64,000 bases of DNA from Lelliottia wanjuensis. Lineage in GTDB: Bacteria > Pseudomonadota > Gammaproteobacteria > Enterobacterales > Enterobacteriaceae. The stretch is taken from the NCBI RefSeq assembly GCF_030238365.1, contig NZ_JASSOT010000001.1:1-64000 (forward strand). The letters are read 5' to 3'. The notes under the pieces were generated by a model. The model made no database searches, was not told the DNA's origin, and saw only the letters and a program-made list of their open reading frames with translations. The position numbers and the translations under genes are program-made. Shown one piece after another: positions 9,740 through 20,190 of this stretch (positions are counted from its first letter, which is position 1; each line of letters begins with the position of its first letter).

Positions 9740-11137
9740 ATGAGTCACTCATCCGCCCCGGAAAGGGCAACCGGTGCTGTTATAACAGAATGGCATCCGG
9801 AAGATCCTGAGTTCTGGAAACAGCGTGGCCAGCGTGTTGCAAGTCGTAATCTGTGGATTTCTGTTCCGTGTTTGTTGTTAGCATTCTGCGTGTGGATGCT
9901 GTTTAGTGCTGTGGCGGTTAACCTGCCGAAAGTCGGCTTTACCTTTACTACCGATCAGCTGTTTATGCTGACTGCGCTTCCGGCACTTTCCGGCGCGCTG
10001 CTGCGTGTTCCTTACGCCTTTATGGTTCCGCTGTTTGGCGGTCGTCGCTGGACGGCATTCAGCACCGGCATCATGATCATCCCATGCGTCTGGCTGGGCT
10101 TTGCGGTGCAGGACACCTCAACGCCGTTCAGCGTGTTCGTGATTATTGCACTGCTGTGCGGCTTTGCCGGGGCAAACTTTGCTTCCAGCATGGCGAACAT
10201 CAGCTTCTTCTTCCCGAAAGCCAAACAGGGCGGCGCGCTGGGTATCAACGGCGGCTTGGGCAATATGGGCGTGAGCGTGATGCAGTTGATCGCGCCGCTG
10301 GCGATCTCCATGTCTATCTTCGCCGTCTTCGGCGGAACGGGCGTGGAACAGGCGGACGGTTCTAAACTGTTCCTCGAAAACGCCTCCTGGATCTGGGTAC
10401 CGTTCCTGGTGGTATTCACCCTGGCAGCCTGGTTCTTCATGAACGATCTGTCGGCGTCTAAAGCCTCCCTGAGCGAGCAGCTGCCGGTTCTGAAACGCGC
10501 GCACCTGTGGATCATGGCCCTGCTGTATCTGGCAACTTTCGGCTCGTTTATCGGCTTCTCCGCCGGTTTCGCGATGCTGTCGAAAACCCAGTTCCCGGAC
10601 GTGCAGATCCTGCATTTTGCTTTCTTCGGTCCGTTTATCGGCGCCCTGGCACGCTCTACCGGCGGGATGATTTCCGACCGTCTGGGCGGAACCCGCGTGA
10701 CGCTGGTGAACTTTGTGCTGATGGCGTTCTTCTGCGCACTGCTGTTCCTGACCCTGCCGACCAACGGTGTGGGCGGTAACTTCACCGCGTTCTTCGCCGT
10801 GTTCATGGGCCTGTTCCTGACGGCCGGTCTGGGTAGTGCTTCTACCTTCCAGATGATCTCGGTGATCTTCCGTAAGCTGACCACCGATCGTGTGAAAGCG
10901 CAGGGCGGCAGCGAAGAGCAGGCGATGCGTGAAGCGGCGACAGATACCGCGGCAGCGCTGGGCTTTATCTCTGCCATCGGTGCTATCGGCGGCTTCTTTA
11001 TTCCGAAATCTTTTGGTATCTCCCTCGAGCTGACCGGCTCTCCGGCGGGTGCCATGAAAGTATTCCTCGTCTTCTATATCGCCTGCGTGTTTATCACCTG
11101 GCTGGTATACGGCCGTAATACTAAGAAAAACAAGTAA
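9740..11137 (+). CDS. narK: Nitrate/nitrite transporter NarK
   Basis: A 12-helix inner-membrane transporter of the major facilitator superfamily, 465 residues (E. coli NarK has 463). It takes up nitrate in exchange for nitrite. The nitrate signature motifs are present in GFAGANFASSMANISFFFPK (TM5) and GLGSASTFQMISVIFRK (TM11). The substrate arginines of TM2 and TM8 lie in ALLRVPYAF and ALARSTGGMISDRLGG. The ATG at 9740 follows AGAGGTG. The GTG six bases earlier lies within that ribosome site and is not used. It lies between divergent narX and co-oriented narG and has its own FNR-dependent promoter and terminator. Confidence 0.97.
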   Translation: MSHSSAPERATGAVITEWHPEDPEFWKQRGQRVASRNLWISVPCLLLAFCVWMLFSAVAVNLPKVGFTFTTDQLFMLTALPALSGALLRVPYAFMVPLFGGRRWTAFSTGIMIIPCVWLGFAVQDTSTPFSVFVIIALLCGFAGANFASSMANISFFFPKAKQGGALGINGGLGNMGVSVMQLIAPLAISMSIFAVFGGTGVEQADGSKLFLENASWIWVPFLVVFTLAAWFFMNDLSASKASLSEQLPVLKRAHLWIMALLYLATFGSFIGFSAGFAMLSKTQFPDVQILHFAFFGPFIGALARSTGGMISDRLGGTRVTLVNFVLMAFFCALLFLTLPTNGVGGNFTAFFAVFMGLFLTAGLGSASTFQMISVIFRKLTTDRVKAQGGSEEQAMREAATDTAAALGFISAIGAIGGFFIPKSFGISLELTGSPAGAMKVFLVFYIACVFITWLVYGRNTKKNK

Positions 11138-11153
11138 GTTTGATTATCCGTTC

Positions 11154-11182
11154 GCGCGGCCACTGTGCCGCGCATTTTTTTA
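11154..11182 (+). terminator. narK terminator
   Basis: A GCGCGGC stem, six-base loop and GCCGCGC are followed by ATTTTTTTAT, a standard intrinsic terminator 16 bases past the narK stop. Confidence 0.85.
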
Positions 11183-11419
11183 TCTCGCAATTAGTTACAA
11201 CATACTTATTACTGGCTCAGGATGTGCCCGCGGGTAACGCTGTGATCGCCATCGCTTTGCAGCAGCTTCTACCCCTTAATACCTAAGATGTTAAAAACAG
11301 CCGCCCCCTATCTGGGATAACTATAAAATACATATAAAAAACAGATAGTTAAAAAATAATTTTTTCTACCGCTTTGGTGGTATTTGCTCTAATACCCCAC
11401 GCAACAGAGCCCGCCCGCC

Positions 11420-11433
11420 TTGATCGTTATCAA
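11420..11433 (+). promoter_or_regulatory. FNR site of the narGHJI promoter
   Basis: TTGATCGTTATCAA matches the FNR consensus perfectly and is centred about 93 bp before the narG ATG, placing the start of transcription near 11468. The AT-rich 200 bp upstream (11260-11400) is the expected location of the distal NarL sites and an IHF bend. TACCCC-type heptamers are visible there (for example near 11394), but their assignment is tentative. Confidence 0.85.
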
Positions 11434-11519
11434 TTCCGACCATCTTTCATAGCGTTACCTTCGCTGCAAATCAGCAATGTCGATTTAGAGAGCCACAGGC
11501 TCCACACAGGAGATACCCG

Positions 11520-14500
11520 ATGAGCAAATTTTTGGACCGGTTTCGCTACTTCAAGCAGAAGGGCGAAACCTTTGCCGATGGGCACGGTCAGGTTCTGGAA
11601 ACCAACCGGGACTGGGAAGATGGATACCGTCAGCGTTGGCAGCACGATAAAGTCGTTCGTTCTACACACGGTGTAAACTGCACCGGTTCCTGCAGCTGGA
11701 AGATCTTCGTCAAGAATGGTCTGGTCACCTGGGAAATGCAGCAGACCGACTATCCGCGTACTCGCCCGGATATGCCGAACCACGAACCGCGCGGCTGTCC
11801 GCGTGGCGCGAGCTACTCCTGGTATCTGTACAGCGCCAACCGCCTGAAATACCCGCTGATGCGCAAACGCCTGATGAAAATGTGGCGCGAAGCGAAGGTG
11901 CAGCACAGCGATCCGGTTGATGCCTGGGCCTCCATTATTGAAGACGCAGATAAAGCGAAAAGCTTCAAGCAGGCGCGTGGACGCGGCGGGTTTGTCCGTT
12001 CATCCTGGCAGGAAGTGAATGAGCTGATTGCGGCGTCTAACGTCTATACCGTCAAAACCTACGGCCCGGATCGCGTGGCAGGCTTCTCGCCGATCCCGGC
12101 GATGTCGATGGTCTCCTACGCATCCGGCGCGCGCTACCTGTCCCTCATCGGCGGCACCTGTCTGAGCTTCTACGACTGGTACTGTGACTTACCGCCAGCG
12201 TCTCCGCAGACCTGGGGCGAGCAGACCGACGTGCCTGAATCCGCTGACTGGTACAACTCCAGCTATATCATCGCCTGGGGCTCTAACGTACCGCAGACCC
12301 GTACCCCGGACGCTCACTTCTTCACCGAAGTGCGTTATAAAGGCACCAAAACCGTTGCCGTGACCCCGGACTACGCCGAAATCGCCAAGCTGTGCGATCT
12401 GTGGCTGGCGCCGAAGCAGGGTACCGATGCCGCGATGGCGCTGGCGATGGGCCACGTCATGCTGCGCGAATTCCACCTGGATAAACCAAGCCAGTACTTC
12501 ACCGACTACGTGCGTCGCTACACCGACATGCCAATGCTGGTGATGCTCGAAGAGCGCGACGGCTACTACGCTGCCGGTCGTATGCTGCGTGCGGCGGATC
12601 TGGTGGATGCGCTGGGCCAGGAAAACAACCCGGAATGGAAAACCGTCGCCTGCACTAACGACGGCGATATGGTCGCGCCGAACGGCTCCATCGGTTTCCG
12701 CTGGGGCGAAAAAGGCAAGTGGAACCTCGAGCAACGCGACGGCACCACTGGCGAAGAGGCCGAGCTGCGTCTCAGCATGCTGGGCAGCCAGGATGAGATC
12801 GCAGAAGTTGGTTTCCCGTACTTCGGCGGCGAAGGTTCTGAACACTTCAAGAAAGTGGAGCTGGAAAATATCCTGCTGCACAAACTGCCGGTAAAACGTC
12901 TGCAACTGGCCGACGGCTCGACCGCGCTGGTGACCACCGTTTACGATCTGACGATGGCCAACTACGGTCTGGAACGTGGTCTGAACGACGAAAACTGCGC
13001 GACCAGCTACGACGACATCAAAGCGTACACCCCGGCGTGGGCAGAGCAGGTGACCGGCGTGCCACGTGCGCAAATCACCCGTATCGCCCGTGAATTTGCC
13101 GAGAACGCTGACAAAACCCACGGTCGTTCGATGATCATCGTCGGCGCGGGTCTGAACCACTGGTATCACCTCGATATGAACTATCGTGGTCTTATCAACA
13201 TGCTGGTGTTCTGCGGCTGTATCGGCCAGAGCGGCGGCGGTTGGGCGCACTATGTGGGCCAGGAAAAACTGCGTCCGCAGACCGGCTGGCAGCCGCTGGC
13301 GTTTGGCCTCGACTGGCAGCGTCCGGCGCGTCACATGAACAGCACCTCCTATTTCTACAACCACTCCAGCCAGTGGCGCTATGAAACCGTCACCGCGCAG
13401 GAACTGCTCTCGCCAATGGCGGATAAATCCCGCTACACCGGACATCTGATCGACTTCAACGTGCGTGCAGAGCGCATGGGCTGGCTGCCGTCCGCGCCAC
13501 AGCTGGGTACCAACCCGCTGCGCATCGCGGAAGCGGCGAAACAAGCGGGTATGTCACCGGTCGATTACACCGTGAAATCCCTGAAGGATGGCTCGATTCG
13601 CTTTGCGGCGGAAAATCCTGAAAACGGCAAAAACCACCCGCGTAACCTGTTCATCTGGCGTTCGAACCTGCTCGGCTCGTCCGGTAAAGGCCACGAATAC
13701 ATGCTTAAGTACCTGCTGGGTACTGACCACGGTATTCAGGGCAAAGACCTGGGCAAACAGGGCGGCGTGAAGCCAGAAGAAGTCGAGTGGAAAGATAACG
13801 GTCTCGACGGGAAACTGGATCTGGTCGTCACCCTGGACTTCCGTCTCTCCAGCACCTGTCTGTACTCCGACATCGTGCTGCCGACGGCGACCTGGTACGA
13901 AAAAGACGACATGAATACTTCGGATATGCATCCGTTTATTCACCCGCTGTCTGCCGCCGTTGACCCGGCGTGGGATTCCAAAAGCGACTGGGAAATCTAC
14001 AAAGGCATCGCCAAGAAATTCTCCGAAGTGTGCGTGGGCCATCTCGGCGTAGAAACCGACGTTGTGACCCTGCCAATCCAGCACGACTCCGCTGCTGAAC
14101 TGGCGCAGCCGCTGGACGTGAAAGACTGGAAAAAAGGCGAATGCGACCTGATTCCTGGCGTCACTGCGCCACACATCATTCCGGTGGAACGCGATTACCC
14201 GGCGACTTACGAGCGCTTTACCTCTATCGGCCCATTGATGGAGAAAATCGGTAACGGCGGGAAAGGTATTGCCTGGAACACCCAGAGCGAAATGGATCTG
14301 CTGCGTAAGCTCAATTACACCAAAGCAGACGGCCCGGCCAAAGGCCAGCCGATGCTGAACACGGCGATTGATGCGGCAGAGATGATCCTCACCCTGGCGC
14401 CAGAAACCAACGGTCAGGTGGCCGTCAAAGCTTGGGCGGCGCTCAGCGAATTCACCGGTCGTGACCACACGCATCTGGCGCTGAACAAAGAAGACGAGAA

Positions 14501-15263
14501 AATTCGCTTCCGCGATATTCAGGCTCAGCCGCGCAAAATTATCTCCAGCCCGACCTGGTCTGGTCTGGAAGATGAACATGTGTCTTACAACGCGGGTTAT
14601 ACCAACGTTCACGAGCTGATCCCATGGCGCACCCTGACCGGTCGTCAGTCCCTGTATCAGGATCACCAGTGGATGCGTGATTTCGGGGAAAGCCTTCTGG
14701 TCTATCGTCCGCCAATCGACACCCGTTCGGTGAAAGAGGTGATGGGCGAGAAGTCTAACGGTAACCCGGAAAAAGCACTGAACTTCCTGACGCCGCACCA
14801 GAAGTGGGGGATTCACTCCACCTACAGCGACAACCTGCTGATGCTGACCTTAGGTCGCGGTGGGCCAATCGTCTGGATGAGCGAAGTGGACGCCAAAGAT
14901 CTGGGGATCGTGGATAACGACTGGATCGAAGTGTTCAACAGCAACGGTGCTCTGACGGCCCGTGCGGTTGTCAGCCAGCGTGTGCCAGCCGGGATGACCA
15001 TGATGTACCACGCCCAGGAGCGTATCGTGAACCTGCCAGGTTCCGAAGTCACTCAGCAGCGCGGCGGTATCCATAACTCGGTCACGCGTATTACGCCGAA
15101 ACCGACTCATATGATCGGCGGCTATGCGCAACTGGCATACAGCTTTAACTACTACGGTACGGTCGGCTCTAACCGCGATGAGTTCGTGGTGGTGCGTAAG
15201 ATGAAGAATATTAACTGGTTAGATGGTGAAGGTAATGACCAGGTACAGGAGAGCGTAAAATGA
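11520..15263 (+). CDS. narG: Respiratory nitrate reductase alpha subunit NarG
   Basis: The catalytic subunit, 1247 residues, carries the bis-MGD molybdenum cofactor and the FS0 4Fe-4S cluster. It faces the cytoplasm and reduces nitrate to nitrite with quinol-derived electrons. The FS0 ligands His50, Cys54, Cys58 and Cys93 are all present (STHGVNCTGSC, RGCPRG). The Mo-binding aspartate lies in the DWYNSSYIIAWGSN region near residue 222. Length and sequence are as in E. coli. The ATG has CAGGAGA upstream. The stop overlaps narH by four bases. As expected for a NarJ-assembled enzyme, there is no twin-arginine signal with an export cleavage site. Confidence 0.98.
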   Translation: MSKFLDRFRYFKQKGETFADGHGQVLETNRDWEDGYRQRWQHDKVVRSTHGVNCTGSCSWKIFVKNGLVTWEMQQTDYPRTRPDMPNHEPRGCPRGASYSWYLYSANRLKYPLMRKRLMKMWREAKVQHSDPVDAWASIIEDADKAKSFKQARGRGGFVRSSWQEVNELIAASNVYTVKTYGPDRVAGFSPIPAMSMVSYASGARYLSLIGGTCLSFYDWYCDLPPASPQTWGEQTDVPESADWYNSSYIIAWGSNVPQTRTPDAHFFTEVRYKGTKTVAVTPDYAEIAKLCDLWLAPKQGTDAAMALAMGHVMLREFHLDKPSQYFTDYVRRYTDMPMLVMLEERDGYYAAGRMLRAADLVDALGQENNPEWKTVACTNDGDMVAPNGSIGFRWGEKGKWNLEQRDGTTGEEAELRLSMLGSQDEIAEVGFPYFGGEGSEHFKKVELENILLHKLPVKRLQLADGSTALVTTVYDLTMANYGLERGLNDENCATSYDDIKAYTPAWAEQVTGVPRAQITRIAREFAENADKTHGRSMIIVGAGLNHWYHLDMNYRGLINMLVFCGCIGQSGGGWAHYVGQEKLRPQTGWQPLAFGLDWQRPARHMNSTSYFYNHSSQWRYETVTAQELLSPMADKSRYTGHLIDFNVRAERMGWLPSAPQLGTNPLRIAEAAKQAGMSPVDYTVKSLKDGSIRFAAENPENGKNHPRNLFIWRSNLLGSSGKGHEYMLKYLLGTDHGIQGKDLGKQGGVKPEEVEWKDNGLDGKLDLVVTLDFRLSSTCLYSDIVLPTATWYEKDDMNTSDMHPFIHPLSAAVDPAWDSKSDWEIYKGIAKKFSEVCVGHLGVETDVVTLPIQHDSAAELAQPLDVKDWKKGECDLIPGVTAPHIIPVERDYPATYERFTSIGPLMEKIGNGGKGIAWNTQSEMDLLRKLNYTKADGPAKGQPMLNTAIDAAEMILTLAPETNGQVAVKAWAALSEFTGRDHTHLALNKEDEKIRFRDIQAQPRKIISSPTWSGLEDEHVSYNAGYTNVHELIPWRTLTGRQSLYQDHQWMRDFGESLLVYRPPIDTRSVKEVMGEKSNGNPEKALNFLTPHQKWGIHSTYSDNLLMLTLGRGGPIVWMSEVDAKDLGIVDNDWIEVFNSNGALTARAVVSQRVPAGMTMMYHAQERIVNLPGSEVTQQRGGIHNSVTRITPKPTHMIGGYAQLAYSFNYYGTVGSNRDEFVVVRKMKNINWLDGEGNDQVQESVK

Positions 15264-16795
15264 AAATTCGTTCACAAGTCGGCATGGTGCTGAATCTGGA
15301 TAAGTGCATCGGCTGTCATACCTGCTCAGTCACCTGTAAAAATGTCTGGACCAGCCGCGAAGGCACGGAATACGCGTGGTTCAACAACGTCGAAACTAAA
15401 CCAGGCACCGGCTTCCCGACCGACTGGGAAAACCAGGAAAAATGGAAGGGCGGCTGGATCCGCAAAATCAACGGCAAACTGGTGCCGCGCATGGGTAACA
15501 AAGCGCTGCTGCTGGGTAAAATCTTTGCTAACCCGCATCTGCCGGGCATCGACGATTACTACGAGCCGTTTGATTTTGACTACCAGAACCTGCACAACGC
15601 GCCGGAAGGGAAACATCAGCCGATTGCGCGTCCGCGCTCGCTGATCACTGGCCAGCGTATGGACAAAATCAGCAAAGGCCCGAACTGGGAAGACGATCTC
15701 GGCGGTGAGTTCGAAAAACTGTCGAAAGATCAGAACTTCGAAAACATGCAGAAGGCGATGTACGGCCAGTTCGAAAACACCTTCATGATGTACCTGCCGC
15801 GTCTGTGCGAACACTGCCTGAACCCGGCGTGTGTCGCGACCTGTCCGAGCGGAGCCATCTACAAGCGTGAAGAAGACGGCATCGTGCTGATCGACCAGGA
15901 CAAGTGCCGCGGCTGGCGCATGTGCATCACCGGCTGCCCGTACAAAAAGATCTACTTCAACTGGAAGAGCGGCAAGTCCGAGAAGTGCATCTTCTGTTAT
16001 CCGCGTATCGAAGCGGGGATGCCGACCGTCTGTTCCGAGAGCTGCGTAGGCCGTATTCGTTACCTCGGCGTGCTGCTGTATGACGCGGATGCGATTGAAA
16101 CTGCGGCGAGCACTGAGAACGAGAAAGATCTCTATCAGCGTCAGCTGGACGTGTTCCTCGATCCGAACGATCCGAAAGTGATTGAGCAGGCGCTGAAAGA
16201 CGGCATTCCGCAGAGCGTAATCGACTCCGCGCAGCAGTCGCCGGTCTACAAAATGGCGATGGACTGGAAGCTGGCTCTGCCACTGCACCCGGAATATCGC
16301 ACGCTGCCGATGGTCTGGTATGTGCCACCGCTGTCTCCAATTCAGTCCGCCGCCGATGCGGGTGAGCTGAGCAGCAACGGGATCCTGCCGGACGTGGAAA
16401 GCCTGCGTATCCCGGTTCAGTACCTGGCAAACCTGCTGACCGCAGGGGATACCCAGCCGGTGCTGCTGGCCCTGAAACGTATGCTGGCGATGCGTCACTT
16501 CAAACGTGCAGAAACCGTAGACGGCGTAATCGACACCAGCGCGCTGGAAGAGGTCGGTCTGAGCGAAGCGCAGGCCCAGGAGATGTACCGTTACCTGGCG
16601 ATTGCGAACTACGAAGATCGTTTCGTGGTACCAAGCAGCCACCGCGAACAGGCGCGTGACGCCTTCCCGGAGAAAAGCGGTTGTGGCTTTACCTTCGGCG
16701 ACGGTTGCCACGGTTCAGACAGCAAATTCAACCTGTTCAACAGCCGTCGCATTGATGCGATGGATGTGACCAGCAAAACGGAGCCGCACCAATGA
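15260..16795 (+). CDS. narH: Respiratory nitrate reductase beta subunit NarH
   Basis: The electron-transfer subunit, 511 residues, has four cysteine clusters holding three 4Fe-4S and one 3Fe-4S centre. The first is Cys16/19/22/26 (CIGCHTCSVTC). The others are in CEHCLNPACVATCP, CRGWRMCITGCPYKK and CIFCYPRIEAGMPTVCSESC. A Trp replaces one cysteine in CRGW, which makes the 3Fe-4S site, as in known NarH. It passes electrons from NarI to NarG at the inner membrane. It overlaps both neighbours by four bases, indicating translational coupling. Confidence 0.98.
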   Translation: MKIRSQVGMVLNLDKCIGCHTCSVTCKNVWTSREGTEYAWFNNVETKPGTGFPTDWENQEKWKGGWIRKINGKLVPRMGNKALLLGKIFANPHLPGIDDYYEPFDFDYQNLHNAPEGKHQPIARPRSLITGQRMDKISKGPNWEDDLGGEFEKLSKDQNFENMQKAMYGQFENTFMMYLPRLCEHCLNPACVATCPSGAIYKREEDGIVLIDQDKCRGWRMCITGCPYKKIYFNWKSGKSEKCIFCYPRIEAGMPTVCSESCVGRIRYLGVLLYDADAIETAASTENEKDLYQRQLDVFLDPNDPKVIEQALKDGIPQSVIDSAQQSPVYKMAMDWKLALPLHPEYRTLPMVWYVPPLSPIQSAADAGELSSNGILPDVESLRIPVQYLANLLTAGDTQPVLLALKRMLAMRHFKRAETVDGVIDTSALEEVGLSEAQAQEMYRYLAIANYEDRFVVPSSHREQARDAFPEKSGCGFTFGDGCHGSDSKFNLFNSRRIDAMDVTSKTEPHQ

Positions 16796-17502
16796 TTGAA
16801 CTCGTCATTGTTTCGCGTCTGCTCGAGTACCCTGATGCTGCTCTGTGGCAGCATCAGCAGGAGCTCTTTGATGCACTCGCGTCATCGGAAAATCTGGATA
16901 AAGAAGACGCGCAGGCGTTAGGCGTTTTCCTGCGTGATTTACTCACTCAGGATCAGCTGGATGCGCAGTCTGACTACAGCCAGCTGTTTGACCGCGGCCG
17001 TGCCACCTCGCTGCTGCTGTTCGAACACGTTCACGGTGAATCCCGCGATCGCGGTCAGGCGATGGTTGACCTGATGGCGCAGTACGAAGCGCACGGCTTG
17101 CAGCTCGACAGCCGCGAGCTGCCGGACCATCTGCCGCTGTATCTGGAATATCTGGCGCAGCTGCCGCGCGAAGAGGCGCTGGGCGGTCTGCAGGATATCG
17201 CCCCGATTCTGGCGTTGCTGAGTGCGCGTCTGAAACAGCGTGAAAGCCGCTATGCGGTGCTGTTCGAACTGCTGGTGAAACTGGCGAACGCGGCGGTAGA
17301 TAGCGACAAAGTAGCGGAAAAAATCGCCGACGAAGCGCGCGATGATACCCCGCAGGCGCTGGATGCGGTCTGGGAAGAAGAGCAGGTGAAGTTCTTTGCT
17401 GACCAGAATTGCGGCGAGTCGGAAATCTCGGCTCACCAGCGTCGTTTTGCCGGAGCTGTCGCCCCGCAATATTTGAATATCTCTAACGGAGGACAGCAAT
17501 AA
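16792..17502 (+). CDS. narJ: Nitrate reductase assembly chaperone NarJ
   Basis: A cytoplasmic, all-helical chaperone of 236 residues in the TorD-like family. It binds apo-NarG, promotes insertion of the molybdenum cofactor and FS0, and checks membrane attachment. It is not part of the final enzyme. The early motif [12 protein letters not shown] and the central [21 protein letters not shown] are family hallmarks. It sits between narH (four-base overlap) and narI (one-base overlap). Confidence 0.97.
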   Translation: MIELVIVSRLLEYPDAALWQHQQELFDALASSENLDKEDAQALGVFLRDLLTQDQLDAQSDYSQLFDRGRATSLLLFEHVHGESRDRGQAMVDLMAQYEAHGLQLDSRELPDHLPLYLEYLAQLPREEALGGLQDIAPILALLSARLKQRESRYAVLFELLVKLANAAVDSDKVAEKIADEARDDTPQALDAVWEEEQVKFFADQNCGESEISAHQRRFAGAVAPQYLNISNGGQQ

Positions 17503-18179
17503 TGCACTTCCTGAATATGTTCTTCTTTGATATCTATCCGTACATTGCGGGTACCGTGTTCCTGGTAGGCAGTTGGCTGCGTTATGACTACGGGCAGTAC
17601 ACCTGGCGTGCGGGCTCCAGCCAGATGCTGGATCGCAAAGGGATGAACCTGGCGTCGAACCTGTTCCACATCGGGATTCTGGGTGTGATCGCCGGTCACG
17701 CCTTCGGGATGCTGACGCCGCACTGGATGTATGAAGCCTGGCTGCCGCTGGAAGTGAAGCAGAAGATGGCGATGTTTGGCGGCGGTGCCGCGGGCGTGAT
17801 GTGCCTGGTGGGTGGTTTGCTGCTGCTCAAACGCCGTCTGTTCAGCCCGCGTATTCGTGCGACGACAACGGCGGCGGATATTCTGGTGATGGCGGTGCTG
17901 GTTATCCAGTGCGCGCTGGGTCTGGCGACGATTCCTTTCTCTGCCCAACATATGGACGGCAGCGAGATGATGAAACTGGTCGGCTGGGCGCAGTCCGTGG
18001 TGACGTTCCACGGCGGGGCGTCTGAGCATCTGGACGGCGTAGCCTTTATCTTCCGAATGCATCTGGTGCTGGGTATGACGCTGTTCGTGCTGTTCCCGTT
18101 CTCGCGCCTGGTGCATATCTGGAGCGTGCCGGTTGAGTATCTGACGCGTAAGTACCAGATTGTGCGCGCACGTCGCTGA
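17502..18179 (+). CDS. narI: Respiratory nitrate reductase gamma subunit NarI
   Basis: The membrane anchor, a cytochrome b of 225 residues with five transmembrane helices. It oxidises quinol on the periplasmic side and sends electrons through two b hemes. The heme-ligating histidines are expected in [16 protein letters not shown] (helix 2) and in [12 protein letters not shown] (helix 5), and they are present. It is the last gene of narGHJI and is followed by a strong terminator. Confidence 0.97.
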   Translation: MHFLNMFFFDIYPYIAGTVFLVGSWLRYDYGQYTWRAGSSQMLDRKGMNLASNLFHIGILGVIAGHAFGMLTPHWMYEAWLPLEVKQKMAMFGGGAAGVMCLVGGLLLLKRRLFSPRIRATTTAADILVMAVLVIQCALGLATIPFSAQHMDGSEMMKLVGWAQSVVTFHGGASEHLDGVAFIFRMHLVLGMTLFVLFPFSRLVHIWSVPVEYLTRKYQIVRARR

Positions 18180-18201
18180 TCGATGGATGTGAATAAACAA
18201 G

Positions 18202-18227
18202 ACCCTGCTTCGGCAGGGTTTTTTTTC
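18202..18227 (+). terminator. narGHJI terminator
   Basis: ACCCTGC-TTCG-GCAGGGT followed by eight T. The UUCG tetraloop makes this an especially stable intrinsic terminator. Confidence 0.93.
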
Positions 18228-18232
18228 GCCTT

Positions 18233-18321
18233 TTTGCCGGGTGGCGGCTTCGCCTTACCCGGCCTACGGGTTCGCGGATCGGTTTTGTAGCCCCGGTAAG
18301 CGCAGCGCCACCGGGGAAAAA
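18233..18321. repeat. Pair of REP palindromes (BIME-like)
   Basis: GCCGGGTGGCGGCTTCGCC...CCCGGCCTAC is followed in opposite orientation by GTAGCCCCGGTAAGCGCAG...CCACCGGGG. Two REP units head to tail in inverted order make a bacterial interspersed mosaic element between narI and the tyrosine tRNA genes. Confidence 0.75.
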
Positions 18322-18375
18322 TAGGTGTGCGAAAGCCGATAAAAAAAAGGTTTTTTTGGGATTTAATTCAAGAAA

Positions 18376-18460
<85 letters not shown>

Positions 18461-18486
18461 AGGGGTATGATGCTTGAGCGTTGAGA

Positions 18487-18571
<85 letters not shown>

Positions 18572-18618
18572 ACGGGGTAATACTTTTACTGGCCTGCTTC
18601 CTGCTGGAAGCGGGGCGC

Positions 18619-18646
18619 ATCATATCAAATGACGCGCCCCTGTAAA
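18619..18646 (-). promoter_or_regulatory. Promoter of the tRNA-Tyr operon
   Basis: On the minus strand TTTACA, a 16-base spacer and TATGAT are followed by the GC-rich discriminator GCGCCCC. This is the arrangement of the E. coli tyrT promoter and marks stringent control. Fis sites are expected in the AT-rich 70 bp upstream. Confidence 0.9.
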
Positions 18647-18727
18647 GCATTCCTTTGAGGAAAACGAATCGTTTGTCTGCTTTTTGCCCGTAAAGGTGCA
18701 AAGCTAATCAATTCATTTCACAAAGGA

Positions 18728-19570
18728 TTAAAGAATAATCGTTCTGTTGCCGTAGACAAACACGCGCTGGGCCAGCACCTGATACAGCGCGCGGCTCAGT
18801 ACGTTCTTCTCCACGTCACGACCGGCACGCATCATATCTTCTGCGGTATAGGTGTGATCGACGTGAATCACGTCCTGCATGATGATTGGGCCTTCATCCA
18901 GGTTATCGTTCACGTAGTGGGCGGTCGCACCGACAATCTTCACGCCGCGCTCGTACGCCTGATGGTACGGACGCGCGCCAATGAAGGCGGGCAGGAACGA
19001 GTGGTGAATGTTGATGATCTTATTCGGGAAGCGGGAGACAAACGACGGTGTCAGCACGCGCATGTACTTCGCTAGCACCACGTAGTCAGGATTGTGCGCT
19101 TCAATGGCCTGCGCCATCAGATCGTCGTGCTCTTCGCGGGTATGCCCCTCGTGGCTCACCAGTTCGAACGGAATATCAAAACGCTCGACCAGCGTACGCA
19201 GGGTATCGTGGTTGCCGATGACCGCGGCAATTTCAACGTCCAGGCCGCCGTAATTGGCTTTCATCAACAGATCGCCCAGACAGTGCGCTTCTTTAGTCAC
19301 CAGAATCACCACGCGGCGGCGACCGGCAGGAGTCAGCTCGCGAATGGAGTTTTCGGGCAATGCGCCGTCGAGGTCAGCCAGCAGGGTGTTGTCGTTGAAA
19401 ATGCCTTCCAGCTCGGTGCGCATAAAGAAACGGCCCGTGCGATGATCCACGAACTCGTTGTTCTGCACGATGTTCAGTTCATGCTTGTAGCAAATGTTGG
19501 TGATACGGGCGATCAGACCCTTCTGGTCAGGGCAAATGGTACGCAGTATTTTGCGTTGGAGTGATTGCAT
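18728..19570 (-). CDS. purU: Formyltetrahydrofolate deformylase PurU
   Basis: A cytoplasmic enzyme of 280 residues that hydrolyses 10-formyltetrahydrofolate to tetrahydrofolate and formate, supplying formate to PurT and balancing one-carbon units. The N-terminal ACT domain (about 7-85) senses methionine and glycine. The C-terminal formyltransferase-like domain has the catalytic Asn/His/Asp region in KIINIHHSFLPAF and NDNLDEGPI. It is the same length as E. coli PurU. It is a single gene upstream of the tRNA-Tyr operon on the same strand. Confidence 0.97.
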   Translation of the reverse strand: MQSLQRKILRTICPDQKGLIARITNICYKHELNIVQNNEFVDHRTGRFFMRTELEGIFNDNTLLADLDGALPENSIRELTPAGRRRVVILVTKEAHCLGDLLMKANYGGLDVEIAAVIGNHDTLRTLVERFDIPFELVSHEGHTREEHDDLMAQAIEAHNPDYVVLAKYMRVLTPSFVSRFPNKIINIHHSFLPAFIGARPYHQAYERGVKIVGATAHYVNDNLDEGPIIMQDVIHVDHTYTAEDMMRAGRDVEKNVLSRALYQVLAQRVFVYGNRTIIL

Positions 19571-19617
19571 CGCGAGGAAATCCTGTTGAGTGTTTGCTTG
19601 TTATTTGTGGTCAGGCG

Positions 19618-20079
19618 TTATTGCCCGCAACACTTTTTAAATTTTTTACCTGAACCGCAGGGGCAGGGGTCATTACGACCAAACTGCGGACGAGTACCAT
19701 CAATATAGTACCACTGTCCGCCCTCCAGTAAGAACCGGGAGCGTTCGATGATGGCACCCGGTTTGTTCTGCTCGGTAAAACGGGCGACAAAACTGACAAA
19801 ACCTTCATTGGGGGTACTGCCGGGCGCAACCTCGTACTGCGTCAGGCCGAGCCACTGCGTATTGGCAAATCCGGCTTCAATCTCCTGACGAAAGTCAGCG
19901 GCATGGCAGGACGGATGCCAGGTTTTAATCAGGTAGTCTGCGTCTTTGATCACAAAAGCAGAATACCGGGATCGCATAAGGTGTGACGGATCTGGTGCAA
20001 CCTGGTTGCCGGAAAGATATCGCTGGCAACATAGGCTATACTCCAGAGCGCTACCACAGGGACAGAGTTGAGACACCAT
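19618..20079 (-). CDS. ychJ: UPF0225 family protein YchJ with SEC-C zinc motifs
   Basis: A 153-residue protein with SEC-C-type metal motifs at both ends: [13 protein letters not shown] at residues 6-18 and [15 protein letters not shown] at the C-terminus. Between them is an NTF2-like domain (about 30-130). The SEC-C motif binds zinc and is also found at the end of SecA, but YchJ has no established function. It is divergent from rssA, with 111 bp between them. Confidence 0.93.
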   Translation of the reverse strand: MVSQLCPCGSALEYSLCCQRYLSGNQVAPDPSHLMRSRYSAFVIKDADYLIKTWHPSCHAADFRQEIEAGFANTQWLGLTQYEVAPGSTPNEGFVSFVARFTEQNKPGAIIERSRFLLEGGQWYYIDGTRPQFGRNDPCPCGSGKKFKKCCGQ

Positions 20080-20190
20080 TCTCTTCCTGAAATAAAAAAG
20101 TCATAGCGTATAAACGCCGGGTAGCACTATGTTAACTGAGCGGTAGCGATGACGCTACGTTGGTAATCCAGGGGAAGTTAAACAGGACTA

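Noticed and set aside
13554-14816. Long antisense frames across narG
   Set aside because: Mirror of the narG codon pattern. Histidine and arginine rich without domains.
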